DNA of 64,000 bases from DASSUW01 sp963844205 (GTDB lineage: Bacteria > Actinomycetota > Thermoleophilia > Solirubrobacterales > Solirubrobacteraceae), in the NCBI GenBank assembly GCA_963844205.1, contig CAWJNK010000009.1, positions 1 to 64,000 of the forward strand, read 5' to 3'. Position 1 is the first letter of the stretch, and every line of letters begins with the position of its first letter. Below the pieces are notes generated by a model. It saw nothing but the letters and a program-made list of their open reading frames with translations, did no database searches and was not told where the DNA came from. Below are positions 27,496-36,330 of this stretch, one piece after another. A program made the translations under genes and the position numbers.

Positions 27496-28569
27496 ATGAC
27501 ATGGGTGGGCTTGGATGTGCACGCGCGCTCGACCCACGGGGCGGCGATCGACTCGTTGAGCGGCGAGCTCTCGCGGGTTCGCTTCGGTGCGGGCGTCGAG
27601 CCGGTGGTGGAGTGGTTGCGCGGGCTGCCGGGTCCGGTGCGCGCGGCCTATGAGGCGGGCCCGACGGGCTTCGGGCTCGCGCGACTGGCCATCGACGCCG
27701 GGATCGACGTGCGCGTGGTGGCGCCGAGTAAGACACCGCGCGCCAGCGGCGATCGCGTCAAGACCGATCGCAAGGACGCCGAGCTGTTGGCGCGGCTGCT
27801 GCTCGCGGGGTCGCTGAAGCCGGTCTTCGTCCCGCCGGACTGGCTGGAAGCGATCCGGCATCTGGCGCGCACGCGCGAGCATGTGCGCCGCGACCTCGGC
27901 CGCGCGCGCCATCGCGTCGGCAAGCTGTTGCTGCTGCACGGCCGCGTCTACCCCAGCCCGACCCCGTGGAACCGTGCGCATCGGCGCTGGCTGGCCTCCC
28001 AGCGCTTCCAGCATGCAGCGACCGAGCTGGCGTTCATCGACCAGCTCGCCGCGATCGACGGCCTGACCGCCCGCCGCGAGGCGCTCGATGAGCGCCTCTC
28101 GCGCCTGGCGCAGGACCCCAGGGTGTGGCCGACCGTCGCACGGCTGCGCTGCTTTCGCGGCATCGACACCATCACCGCGCTGCTGGTGCACCTCGAGCTC
28201 GGCGGCGACTGGCAGCGCTTCGGCTCCCCGCGCAGGCTCTCGAGCTGGCTCGGTCTGACGCCCTCACTCGAGCAGTCCGGCGAGACAGCCAACCAGGGTT
28301 CGATCTCCAAGACCGGCTCCTCGATCGCCCGCCGGCTGCTGGTCGAGTCCGCCCTGCACTACCTGCGCCGACCGACGATCGGCGTCACGCTCACCAACCG
28401 CCAGGCCGGCCAGCCCGACCACGTGCTCCAGATCGCCTGGCGCGCCCAGCACCGGCTGCACCGCGTCCATCACCGCCTACGCGAGCGCGGCAAGCCCGCC
28501 AACGTCGCCACCATCGCCGCCGCCCGCGAACTGGCCGGCTTCCTCTGGGCCGCCGCCACCGCGCCATGA
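27496..28569 (+). CDS. IS110-family DEDD transposase
   Basis: A 357-residue transposase with the N-terminal RuvC-like DEDD domain (V-G-L-D-V-H-A-R-S at residues 4-11; Y-E-A-G-P-T-G-F near 56; K-T-D-R-K-D-A-E-L near 90) and the C-terminal Tnp_2 domain with catalytic Ser region (F-R-G-I-D-T-I-T-A near 224; G-S-P-R-R-L-S-S-W-L-G-L-T-P-S-L-E-Q-S-G near 250). Length is normal. ATG 27496 is preferred over an in-frame TTG at 27484 because family members begin just before W-V-G-L-D-V. It appears intact, unlike the other transposases in this window. Confidence 0.92.
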   Translation: MTWVGLDVHARSTHGAAIDSLSGELSRVRFGAGVEPVVEWLRGLPGPVRAAYEAGPTGFGLARLAIDAGIDVRVVAPSKTPRASGDRVKTDRKDAELLARLLLAGSLKPVFVPPDWLEAIRHLARTREHVRRDLGRARHRVGKLLLLHGRVYPSPTPWNRAHRRWLASQRFQHAATELAFIDQLAAIDGLTARREALDERLSRLAQDPRVWPTVARLRCFRGIDTITALLVHLELGGDWQRFGSPRRLSSWLGLTPSLEQSGETANQGSISKTGSSIARRLLVESALHYLRRPTIGVTLTNRQAGQPDHVLQIAWRAQHRLHRVHHRLRERGKPANVATIAAARELAGFLWAAATAP

Positions 28570-28854
28570 CCTGATCGCCAGCAACAGCGATCCGGACCCT
28601 CGGCCTCCCGGGCCGGCCAACGGCCGCCGGCACGCGCGCTGGCTCTATGGGCCGCCCACCAGCGACGCCCGCTCTGTAGACAGCGCACGCCGGCGACGAA
28701 GCCAGCGCCCTGGGCCAGCCAACGCCCGCATCATCAGACTGACCGCCACGCGACACGTCGACGTCGCGCCCGGCCCGGGACCCGAGACCAACACCACACG
28801 GCCGCCCAGCGACCGCAATCACCCCTGCCCACTTGACAAACCCGCGGCCATATC
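28570..28854. other. Right end of the IS110 element or remnant between IS110 and module 3
   Basis: No gene. Contains GCTCTGTAGAC at 28671-28681, a repeat of the left junction sequence. The rest is low-information GC-rich DNA. Confidence 0.4.
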
Positions 28855-29063
28855 AGAGCCAAATCGCAGCGGAATCATAATCCGCGTGTCGGGGGTTCGA
28901 GTCCCTCCTCCGGCATCAGAAGTGCCTGCAAATCGGCGCTTTCTGCAACGCGAAGGACGCGCGGAATCATTCCGCGTGTCCCCCACGCCGACTCCCCGGA
29001 TTTGGCGGAGCCACGTGGTGTCGTGCGCGGCACGCTGACATTTCAGTCCCCCCGGCAGTCCCC
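28855..29063 (+). repeat. tRNA(CAU)-derived attachment module, copy 3 (right part)
   Basis: Resumes at AGAGCCAAAT (28855) and contains the tRNA 3' half 28869-28915 (anticodon CAT 28876-28878), followed by T-C-A, then a decayed terminator hairpin, the anticodon-mimicking palindrome 28956-28980 (one-base loop, one wobble pair), and AGTCCCC arms (29045-29053, 29057-29063). Its left arms are at 27323, split off by IS110. Confidence 0.8.
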
Positions 29064-29404
29064 TCGCGCACCGACCCATTCTCTGCGAAGCCGTGATCCA
29101 TCGACCGCCGGGACCGCAACCTCGCAAAGTGCCTCAGGAAGGTAGTTACGCGCGTTAGACAGGCGAGGAGCCGACGGCTGCTCTTTTGCATCGAGGAGCA
29201 GGAGTCTGCATCTGCGCTCCCGCTGGTCGTCCGCAGCGGTTGCCGAGTTTTCGGCCGACGACGCGTTGGTTCCCGCGACGCAAGCAGCAGCACGATGATG
29301 CGGCCAAGCGCGGCGACGGGAGTGTCGGGTCGCGTGGGAAGCAGCAGCGGGCGAAGGTCGGGCGGCGCTGCTGCCGGGCGAACACCTCGTTGCGTGGCGG
29401 GCGA
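29064..29404. other. Intergenic sequence right of module 3
   Basis: The first 80 or so bases are the extended module flank shared with copies 2 and 4. The remainder holds no recognisable gene and no clear terminator for the minus-strand MMPL gene ending at 29405. Confidence 0.5.
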
Positions 29405-31570
29405 CTAGGCGAGTACCTTCTCGCGTTCCGGCTCGACTTCGGCGGCCTCTCGACGCCCTTCGAGCGAGAGGTTGGGAAGCACGCGGTCCAGCCAGGCCGG
29501 CAGCCACCAGGCGCGGTCGCCGAGCAGCGTCACGACCGCTGGTGCGATGACCATGCGAACGATCAGCACGTCGATCAGGATCGCGAGGCCGAGGCCAAGG
29601 CCGAACATCTTGCCGATGAAGTCGTCCCCGGTGACGAAGCCCAGGAACACCCCGGCCATGATCAGGCCGGCGAAAACGAGGACCTTGCCGATGCGGCCCA
29701 CGCCGTGGATCACGCTCTCGCGTGGCCCGTCTCCCTCGTTGTAAGCCTCGTGGATCCGGCTGAGCAGGAAGACGTTGTAGTCCATGCTGAGCCCGAACAG
29801 GATCGCGAACAGCATGACCGGCAGGAAGGAGATGATCGGTATCCCGGAGTCGGCGCCGATCAGGCTCGCGCCAATGCCCTCCTGGAAGACCGCGACGACC
29901 ACGCCGTAGGCGGCCGCGACCGACAGCAGGTTGAAGAGCGCCGAGACGAGCGGGATCCACAGCGAGCGGAACACCATCATCAGCAGCAGGACCGAGAGTC
30001 CGATCACGAGCGAGATGAACAGCGGGAGGCGCCCGGCGACCTTGTCGGTGATGTCCTCGAACGCGGCGGTGTTGCCCCCGACGTAGACCTTCAGCGGAGT
30101 GCTGGCGGTCGCGCCTGGGATGACGTCGTCGCGCAGCCGGTCGAGCAGGGCGGAGGTCCTGGCGTCCTGGGGCGCGGTGGTCGGGATGGCGAAGATCGTG
30201 GCCATCTCGCCGTCCTCGCTCACCGTCGCCGGCGGCACCGAGGCGATCCCGGGCGTGTCGGCGACCGCCTGCTGCAGGGCGGCGAGTTGCCGCTCGGTCT
30301 CCGGCGCGCCCTTGGGCGTGTCGACAGCGAGCAGGAACGGGCCGTTCGACCCTGGGCCGAACGCCTCGGTCTGCTGGTCGTAGGCGACGCGCTGCGTGAG
30401 CGACTCGGCCTTGTTGCCGTCGTCGGGCTGGCCGAGGCGCATCTGGGTCACCGGAGCCGCGAAGACGAGCAGCAGCGCGACGCCGGCGGCGATCGACACC
30501 CACGGCCGTCGGGTCACGATCTCGCCCCAGCGGGCGAACGCGGGCGATGACCGGACGTGCTCGGGCTTCTTCGGCACCAGCCTGCGGCCGAGTGCGCCGA
30601 TCATGATCGGCAGGATCGTCAGTGCCGAGACGACCACCGCGCCGATGGCGATCGCTGCGCCAAGGCCCATCTTGCCGATGTACGGCACGCCGACCACCAG
30701 CAGGCCGGCGATCGCCACCATCACGATCAGCCCCGCCGCCACGACCGTGGTTCCGGCCGTGGCGAACGCGCGGGCGACCCCGTCCTGCTTACCGTCGCCC
30801 GCCGCCCGCTGCTCGCGGTAGCGGCCGATGATCAGCAGCGCGTAGTCGATCCCGGCACCGAGGCCGAGCATCGACGCAATCACCGCCGCGAACGACGGCA
30901 GGCCGAGCGGCGCCGACAGCGAGACCAGCAAGATCTGCCCGACAACGACGCCTACCAGCGCGCCGATCAGCGTCGCGGCCATCGCGGCACCGGACCGGAA
31001 GAGCAGGGTGAGCAGCACGATCGCGATCAGCACGCCGATCAGCTCGCCGATGGGCAACGTCTGCTCCGTCGCCAGGTCGATCAGGGCGCCGCGCGCCTCG
31101 ACCCGGACCTCGGGCTCGGCGGTCTCACCCGCCGCGATCAGCGCCTCGCCGTCGGCCTTGTCGACTTCTCCTGGGGCCTTCGAGTAGCGCACGTCGACGG
31201 AGGCCAGGCGCCCGTCCTGGGAGACCTGTCCGCCCGGCTCGAACGGGCTCGCCGCGAGCTCCACGCCGTCGAGTCCGCGGACCTTCGCAAGCGCCCCCTC
31301 GATCGCTGCCTTGGGCTCGGGATCGGAGAGCTCGCCTTCGCCGATCGTGAACACCAGCGTCGAGTCCGCCCCACCGAACGCGGGCGAGTGGGCCTGGAAG
31401 AGATCGATCGCCTGCTGGGACTCGGCCCCCGGGAGCGAGAAGTCGTCGACCGGCTGATCGGCGAGGCTCGCCGCCAGGACCAGGAGCACGAGGACGCCGA
31501 TCGCCGCCGCGAGACTGCGCTTCCAATGCGAGGCCAGCGTGCGCGCCATACGCGCGAGAAGCTGAGACAT
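29405..31570 (-). CDS. MMPL/RND-family transporter, second copy
   Basis: A 721-residue pump with the same two-half architecture as the protein at 23159-25321: an N-terminal helix, large external loops (about 35-165 and 375-500) and two bundles of membrane helices. Signatures are G-A-G-I-D-Y-A-L-L-I-I-G-R-Y-R and G-L-S-M-D-Y-N-V-F-L-L-S-R-I. ATG at 31570 (M-S-Q-L-L-A-R-M-A-R) is the first start that leads directly into the first helix; upstream sequence lacks domain character. Probable proton-driven exporter of lipid or drug-like molecules. Again it is the first gene to the right of an attachment module, pointing back towards it. Confidence 0.9.
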   Translation of the reverse strand: MSQLLARMARTLASHWKRSLAAAIGVLVLLVLAASLADQPVDDFSLPGAESQQAIDLFQAHSPAFGGADSTLVFTIGEGELSDPEPKAAIEGALAKVRGLDGVELAASPFEPGGQVSQDGRLASVDVRYSKAPGEVDKADGEALIAAGETAEPEVRVEARGALIDLATEQTLPIGELIGVLIAIVLLTLLFRSGAAMAATLIGALVGVVVGQILLVSLSAPLGLPSFAAVIASMLGLGAGIDYALLIIGRYREQRAAGDGKQDGVARAFATAGTTVVAAGLIVMVAIAGLLVVGVPYIGKMGLGAAIAIGAVVVSALTILPIMIGALGRRLVPKKPEHVRSSPAFARWGEIVTRRPWVSIAAGVALLLVFAAPVTQMRLGQPDDGNKAESLTQRVAYDQQTEAFGPGSNGPFLLAVDTPKGAPETERQLAALQQAVADTPGIASVPPATVSEDGEMATIFAIPTTAPQDARTSALLDRLRDDVIPGATASTPLKVYVGGNTAAFEDITDKVAGRLPLFISLVIGLSVLLLMMVFRSLWIPLVSALFNLLSVAAAYGVVVAVFQEGIGASLIGADSGIPIISFLPVMLFAILFGLSMDYNVFLLSRIHEAYNEGDGPRESVIHGVGRIGKVLVFAGLIMAGVFLGFVTGDDFIGKMFGLGLGLAILIDVLIVRMVIAPAVVTLLGDRAWWLPAWLDRVLPNLSLEGRREAAEVEPEREKVLA

Positions 31571-31880
31571 CCTGGACCAGACGCTTTCGTTCGGCACCGC
31601 GTGACCGCCACCGAACCTGACGCCAGCGAACGGAAAGCGCGCGCGTCTCGTGTGAACGGGTCTAACCGCGACCGCCCGTTGCCCCGGACAGCCACCATCA
31701 GACAACAACGACCGTAGGGCACTCACGTTGCATGTGCAACCTCCGTGGCAGCGCAGCCCCCGACCGATGGGCGCGGCGAGCACCAGCCCGGCCATGCAGC
31801 GCCCGCCGCCCAACCATGAACGAGAGACATCGCGCGCCCTGGACGACGACGTCCGAACACAGACGAAGCGATAGGCGCTG
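31571..31880. other. MMPL upstream region, no gene
   Basis: Contains the likely promoter for the minus-strand MMPL gene. The open frames here are short and unlike any family I know. It ends at the left terminus of an IS3-type remnant. Confidence 0.4.
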
Positions 31881-32078
31881 GTGGAGTTCCCCCGCTTTGA
31901 CGGACACCTGACCGCTTGCGCCCGCTGGGCGCGAAAGGATGGTGTCCATCGAGCCGAAGACCCGACCTGCGTATCCCGAGGAGTTCCGTCGCGAGGCGGT
32001 GCAGATGCTGCGTGTTGGCCGGACGCCGCGCGAGCTGGCCGAGAGCCTGGGCGTGTCCGAGCAGACCACGAGCCGCGA
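31881..32078 (+). mobile_element. IS3-family remnant (left end and orfA start)
   Basis: A left-end-like sequence containing CCCGCTTTGACGGACACC (31892-31909) is followed by a frame from 31939 whose product begins with R-P-A-Y-P-E-E-F-R-R-E-A-V-Q-M-L. It continues to L-A-E-S-L-G-V-S-E-Q-T, the helix-turn-helix of IS3 OrfA. It stops abruptly at about 32078 where universal-stress-protein sequence begins on the other strand. OrfB is missing. Confidence 0.7.
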
Positions 32079-32353
32079 AACGCCTCGACGTCCGACGACA
32101 GTCCGGCATCCGCGGCGCGCTGCGCGCCCTCCTCGGCCACGCGCCGGGCGGCCCGCTCGAGCGCGGCGTCCTGCTCGTCCGACGGAGGCGGCGTCGCCGG
32201 GGAGGCGAGCGGCATCGTGGTCGCCGGGACGACCGCCGGCCTCCAGACGTTCGCGACAATGGCTTCGGTGGCGCGAAGGATCGTGGCCGCGGCGTCGATC
32301 GCGTGAGCTGCCTCGTCGGATCCGTCGTAGGCGATGACGGTGAGACCGCTCAT
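32079..32353 (-). pseudogene. Universal stress protein (UspA-type), N-terminal part, cut by an IS3 remnant
   Basis: The start at 32353 gives M-S-G-L-T-V-I-A-Y-D-G-S-D-E-A-A-H-A-I, the classic UspA first strand and Asp loop, then the long helix and L-S-S-D-V-E-A. After about 90 residues the frame runs into IS3 sequence. The nucleotide-binding G-x-x-G-x(9)-G-S loop of the C-terminal half is gone, so this is non-functional. Its promoter would lie in the hairpin-bearing region to its right. Confidence 0.8.
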
Positions 32354-32442
32354 GTGCTGGTGCCGATGCCCGGCCTCGACGCCGGTGTCGACGGCGCGTC
32401 CGTCGGATCACGAAGGGGGCGGCGAGGGACCAGGCCCTCACA

Positions 32443-32540
32443 GGGAATGGGCGCACAAGGCCGTGAGGGGTTCCGTCAGCGCCCGGTGCAGCCTCGCAAC
32501 CGCGCTGACGGGAGGTTCACGGCTTGGTGCGCCCATTCCC
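32443..32540. repeat. 98-nt nested inverted repeat (large hairpin/cruciform)
   Basis: An outer stem pairs 32443-32466 with 32517-32540 (22 of 24 positions complementary). An inner stem pairs CCGTCAGCGC (32473-32482) with GCGCTGACGG (32502-32511), perfect, extended by a T-A and a T-G pair. The terminal loop is about 19 bases. It is not next to any intact gene. It could be a MITE, a structured RNA or a transposon end pair; nothing in the window matches it. Confidence 0.8.
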
Positions 32541-32637
32541 GGTATTCCACGACGACGCGCCGCTTGTCCGCGCGCCGTCAGTCGACAGACGAACCGATTG
32601 ACCGCCATCAGCCCGCCAGTAGCGTGGGTTCGGCGGC

Positions 32638-33225
32638 ATGTCGGCCCGGCCGGTCCCGCTCAGGATCGGGATGCTCGGCGAGCTCCACGCTGAGGTCGAC
32701 GGGCATCGACGGCAGCGCGCTGTCGGAGTTCCCCGCCGTGATTGTGAGCAGCCTGACCGCAGCTCGATCGCCGTGCCGTCGTACCGGCGGCGTCGGGCGC
32801 GAGCCGGCGCGGACGTTCAGCACCGCGAACACGCCGTCCACGCTCAGGGGGATCCGCGCCAGCGGCGAGCTGGAAGACGAGCGTGCTCCGGCCGCGAGCG
32901 CGCGGCGCGCAGCGGACGCTTTCCACCGGCGTCGCCGACGTGCTCGGCGACGTGCTGCGGCGGTAACGAGACGTCGATCCGCAGTGCGGCGCCGACCGCC
33001 TCGAGCACAGGTCCGGCAACAACGCGGAAGCCGGTGCAGCACGGGCCGAGCAGAGCTGTTGGACCCCGGCACGGCCAGGAAGTCCGCGGCGATGCTCACG
33101 CCGCCCCGTCTTCATGCAGCTTTCGTCGGGTGCCGCGGTCCGTACGCACTAGTAAGCGCGCAGGGAAACGGCAGCTCCAGCATCAGGAAGACCTCGTAGT
33201 CCATCGCCAGCATCGCCGGCTAGGC
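32638..33225. other. Decayed coding DNA, including an MMPL-like scrap
   Basis: Codon-like composition persists but all frames are broken. At 33170-33210 on the minus strand the sequence encodes L-A-M-D-Y-E-V-F-L, the MMPL signature also seen in the two intact pumps, so at least this part derives from a third MMPL gene. A minus-strand frame at 32608-33099 contains L-L-T-I-T-A-G-N-S-D-S-A-L-P that I cannot assign. No functional gene is claimed. Confidence 0.45.
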
Positions 33226-33259
33226 ACCACTCCCCTCACGGGCGTATGCTCGGCCGGCG

Positions 33260-36200
33260 GTGGCGGACCTCCCGCTGATCCTGGCCGGTCCGATGGTCAG
33301 GCGAGTCGAACCCAGGCTCGTGTGCGTCTGGGTTGCGGTGAGAGGGGCCAGCTCGCTGCTGGTGACGATCTTCGAGGGCCTCCAGAAGGCCGGTACGGGC
33401 CCCGGCGTCTTCACAGGAGGGCAGCCGAAGGCTCTCGGCGCCGCGAACACGCTGCGGATCGGCGAGCAGCTGCACGTCGGCGTCGCGGTCGCCGAGATCC
33501 CCGAGGACGAGCTGCCGCTGACGCCGGGCGTCAACTACTCGTACAACCTCGCCCTTGGCCCGTTCGTCATCAGAGGAGCCGAACTGACGTCGAACGCAGC
33601 GGTGCTGAACGCCGACGAGGTCACGCCGAGCGCCGACCTGAAGTCCGAGCAGCTGCTCGAGGACGGCACGATCGCCGGCCACCCGCACCTGGCCCTTGGC
33701 TACGAGCCGGGCGAGCTGCCGGGATTCGCGTTGTGCCCGGCACAGCTGACCGACCTGCGGATCCTGCACGGCAGCTGCCGCCGGCCCGGCTTCGTCTACC
33801 GCAAGGGACAGGGCAAGCAGACCTACGACGGGCTCGCGTGGGTCGACGACCTCATCAAGGACTGGCGGCGGGGCGCCGACGCGACGCCCTTCAACCCCAA
33901 CGCGCGCCCGCATCAGCTGTTCCTCACCGGCGACCAGATCTACGCCGACGACGTCGCCGGTCCGCTGCTCCCGATGCTCAACAAGCTCGGCAACCAGATG
34001 GTGTCCCGCGTCGAGATGCTCCCGATGCGCTACCCGCCGAACGAGGACGACAAGAGCAAGGAGGCGTACCTCGACGCCCCCCTGCAGAAGGGCTTCCCGA
34101 CGCTCACCGCGTTCTTCGACCGCATGGAGAGCGACGGCAAGGACCCGCTCGAGGAGCTCAAGAGCGACCGCCGCGTGCGCGTGCTTGCGGATCCCTCGCT
34201 CGACCGCAAGTACGAGGTGCTGTACGCGCGCGACTACGCCGTCGACGCGTCGGTCGAGTCGATCCCTGGTGCCGGCGGCCCGCGCGCGTGGCCGGCGGAC
34301 CTCCTGCACTTCCCGGCCGAGCTCCGCCAGCCGGTGATGGAGTGCGAGACGAAGCTCACGAGCAGCGACCTGCGCAACCACCTGATCTCGTTCGCCGAGT
34401 TCAGCGCGATGTACGTCGCGACCGTGTGCAACGCCACGTGGCCGCTGAAGAACGGGCGTCCCGCGCTTGCCACGCTGGAGGAGATCTACACGCTGCCGCC
34501 CGAGCCGCTGCCGCAGACCTGGGACCTGCACTGCTGCTTCACGTTCGTCGAGGACTGGTCGGGACGCGACGAGCGCCCGAGCCTCCAGCACGATCTCGAG
34601 CAGGAGCGCGCGAAGGACGAGAAGGTGCGGGACTTCGACGACCGGATCGCGACGCTCACCGCGTTCTACGAGTCCCTGCCGCGCGTCCGCCGCGCCCTCG
34701 CCAACGTCCCGACGTACATGGTCTTCGACGACCACGACGTCACGGACGACTGGAACCTCGGTCGAGCCTGGCGCGACCAGGTCCACACGATGCCGCTGGG
34801 TCGTCGCATCCTCACCAACGCGCTCGCGACATACGCGGTGTTCCAGCACTGGGGCAACGACCCGAAGCGGTACCGCGACGTGGGTTTCCGCGACGTCATC
34901 GTCGCCATCGCGAAGCTCTTCCCGAAGAAGCTCGACGAGTTCGCCCCCGTGCCGGCCGCCACGGAGCAGCTCGGCAGCCTGTTCGGGCTCAACCAGCCCG
35001 ACCCCGAGAAGCCGCCGCCGAGGCTCAAGTGGCACTTCACGATCGACGGGGCGCGACACCGCGCCGTTGTGCTCGACACACGCACGCGGCGCCGGTTCCG
35101 CTCGCGCTATCTGCCCGCGGGGCTGATGACGAAGGAGGCCATCGACGACCAGCTGCCGGACCCGGCGCTCAAGCCGATGCCGGCCGGTCTCGAGGTCCTG
35201 GTGATCGTCTCCCAGACCGCGGTGATCATGCCCGCGCTCGCCGCCGCGGTGATCGTGCCGCTCGCCACCCGGATGTCCGAGCTGTCGAGCCGCAACACGT
35301 GGCGCAACCTGATCGGCGTCGATCCCGACAACGAGATCTGGCCCGGCGACGACGCGACCTACGAGGAGCTGCTGCGCCGCCTCGCCGCCTACCGGCGCGT
35401 CGTCGTCCTCTCGGGCGAGATCCATTGGGGCTTCAGCGCCCAGCTGAGCTACTGGCAGCGCGGCCTCAAGCGCCTCGACCTCGACGCCGGCCTCGAGCCG
35501 GACCTGGACGGCGCGCAGCTCACGACCCGGCTGGCGGCGGCGTTCCAGGCGGCCGGCTTCCCGATCTCGGACGAGACGTGCGTCATCCCGCGCGAGCGCA
35601 ACGACGAGTGGCTGATCATCGACCCGCCCGGCCGTCGGATGTTCCTCGTCCGCAAGGAGCAGGACGGCCTGAACGTGTACGAGGAGGACGAGCCGGCCCG
35701 TTTCGCCCAGTTCACCTCGAGCGGCCTCAAGAACGTCTCCGGAGAGCTGGCGCTGCTCGTCCCGTGGCTGGGCTTCGCGTTCCCGCTCGTCGACCGGCTG
35801 CCCAGCGAGCGCCTGATCTGGCACGACAGCACGCCGCCCGCGCTGCGGCCGCCTGAGGGAGGCCGCTTCCCGCCCGCCGCGCGCGACCGCCTCGGGAGCG
35901 AGCCGGTCATGCTCCCGGCTGGGAACTGGCCCCCGGGTACCCGTATCGGCCCGCCGCCGGATGCGTGCTGGCGGATGCGGATGGTCCGAGACGAACGGCC
36001 TGCCGCCGATCGCCCGGAGTTCGCTCGCGCCGAGCCCATCGCGGACTTCCAGGCCGGCGATCTCGAGGGCTCCTACCGGGCGATCGCGACCGCGCATGCA
36101 CGGCAGGCCGATCGCTTCCGCTTCGGCCGCGGCGCGATGTACCACAGCAACCTCGGCCTCGTCCACTTCGAGCGCGACGACGACGGGAACCTCGTCGCCC

Positions 36201-36328
36201 GCCACGACCTCTACAGCCATCCGCCGGGCCGCGACGAGGTCATGCCGGTCAGCGAGCACCGCGTGACGCTCGACCTGTTCGGCGAGCAGCGCCCTCGGCT
36301 TCGCTTCGACCGCGCGGAGGACGACTGA
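33260..36328 (+). CDS. PhoD-like metallophosphatase, first gene of the five-gene operon
   Basis: A 1022-residue protein beginning with GTG. An N-terminal beta domain (L-A-G-P-M-V-R-R-V-E-P, V-C-V-W-V-A-V) is followed by a PhoD-type metallophosphatase core: H-G-S-C near residue 170, metal ligands in G-D-Q-I-Y-A-D-D near 223, V-F-D-D-H-D-V-T-D-D-W near 489, L-D-T-R-T-R-R near 603, and the final histidine in S-G-E-I-H-W near 718. No signal peptide or Tat motif is present, unlike classical exported PhoD, so it is probably cytoplasmic or delivered differently. The last 250 or so residues are unassigned. It is about twice the usual PhoD length and is followed after two bases by the DUF6603 gene. 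Confidence 0.85.
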   Translation: MADLPLILAGPMVRRVEPRLVCVWVAVRGASSLLVTIFEGLQKAGTGPGVFTGGQPKALGAANTLRIGEQLHVGVAVAEIPEDELPLTPGVNYSYNLALGPFVIRGAELTSNAAVLNADEVTPSADLKSEQLLEDGTIAGHPHLALGYEPGELPGFALCPAQLTDLRILHGSCRRPGFVYRKGQGKQTYDGLAWVDDLIKDWRRGADATPFNPNARPHQLFLTGDQIYADDVAGPLLPMLNKLGNQMVSRVEMLPMRYPPNEDDKSKEAYLDAPLQKGFPTLTAFFDRMESDGKDPLEELKSDRRVRVLADPSLDRKYEVLYARDYAVDASVESIPGAGGPRAWPADLLHFPAELRQPVMECETKLTSSDLRNHLISFAEFSAMYVATVCNATWPLKNGRPALATLEEIYTLPPEPLPQTWDLHCCFTFVEDWSGRDERPSLQHDLEQERAKDEKVRDFDDRIATLTAFYESLPRVRRALANVPTYMVFDDHDVTDDWNLGRAWRDQVHTMPLGRRILTNALATYAVFQHWGNDPKRYRDVGFRDVIVAIAKLFPKKLDEFAPVPAATEQLGSLFGLNQPDPEKPPPRLKWHFTIDGARHRAVVLDTRTRRRFRSRYLPAGLMTKEAIDDQLPDPALKPMPAGLEVLVIVSQTAVIMPALAAAVIVPLATRMSELSSRNTWRNLIGVDPDNEIWPGDDATYEELLRRLAAYRRVVVLSGEIHWGFSAQLSYWQRGLKRLDLDAGLEPDLDGAQLTTRLAAAFQAAGFPISDETCVIPRERNDEWLIIDPPGRRMFLVRKEQDGLNVYEEDEPARFAQFTSSGLKNVSGELALLVPWLGFAFPLVDRLPSERLIWHDSTPPALRPPEGGRFPPAARDRLGSEPVMLPAGNWPPGTRIGPPPDACWRMRMVRDERPAADRPEFARAEPIADFQAGDLEGSYRAIATAHARQADRFRFGRGAMYHSNLGLVHFERDDDGNLVARHDLYSHPPGRDEVMPVSEHRVTLDLFGEQRPRLRFDRAEDD

Positions 36329-36330
36329 AC

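Larger units (their letters stand above)
27367..28853 (+). mobile_element. IS110-family insertion sequence inside attachment module 3
   Basis: The element separates two halves of a module that is contiguous in the other copies. It contains a DEDD transposase (27496-28569), a structured leader at 27403-27483 and a 280-base right end. IS110 elements lack terminal inverted repeats and usually make no target duplication, so the edges come from comparison with other module copies. An 11-base repeat, GCTCTGTAGAC, occurs at the left edge (27358-27368) and at 28671-28681; the true right edge could be there instead, leaving about 170 bases unexplained. Confidence 0.65.

Noticed and set aside
33236..36259. 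Minus-strand open frame of about 1000 codons opposite the PhoD-like gene
   Set aside because: It has Arg/Val/Glu-rich composition typical of GC-rich antisense frames, no domain motifs, and the plus strand carries clear catalytic motifs.
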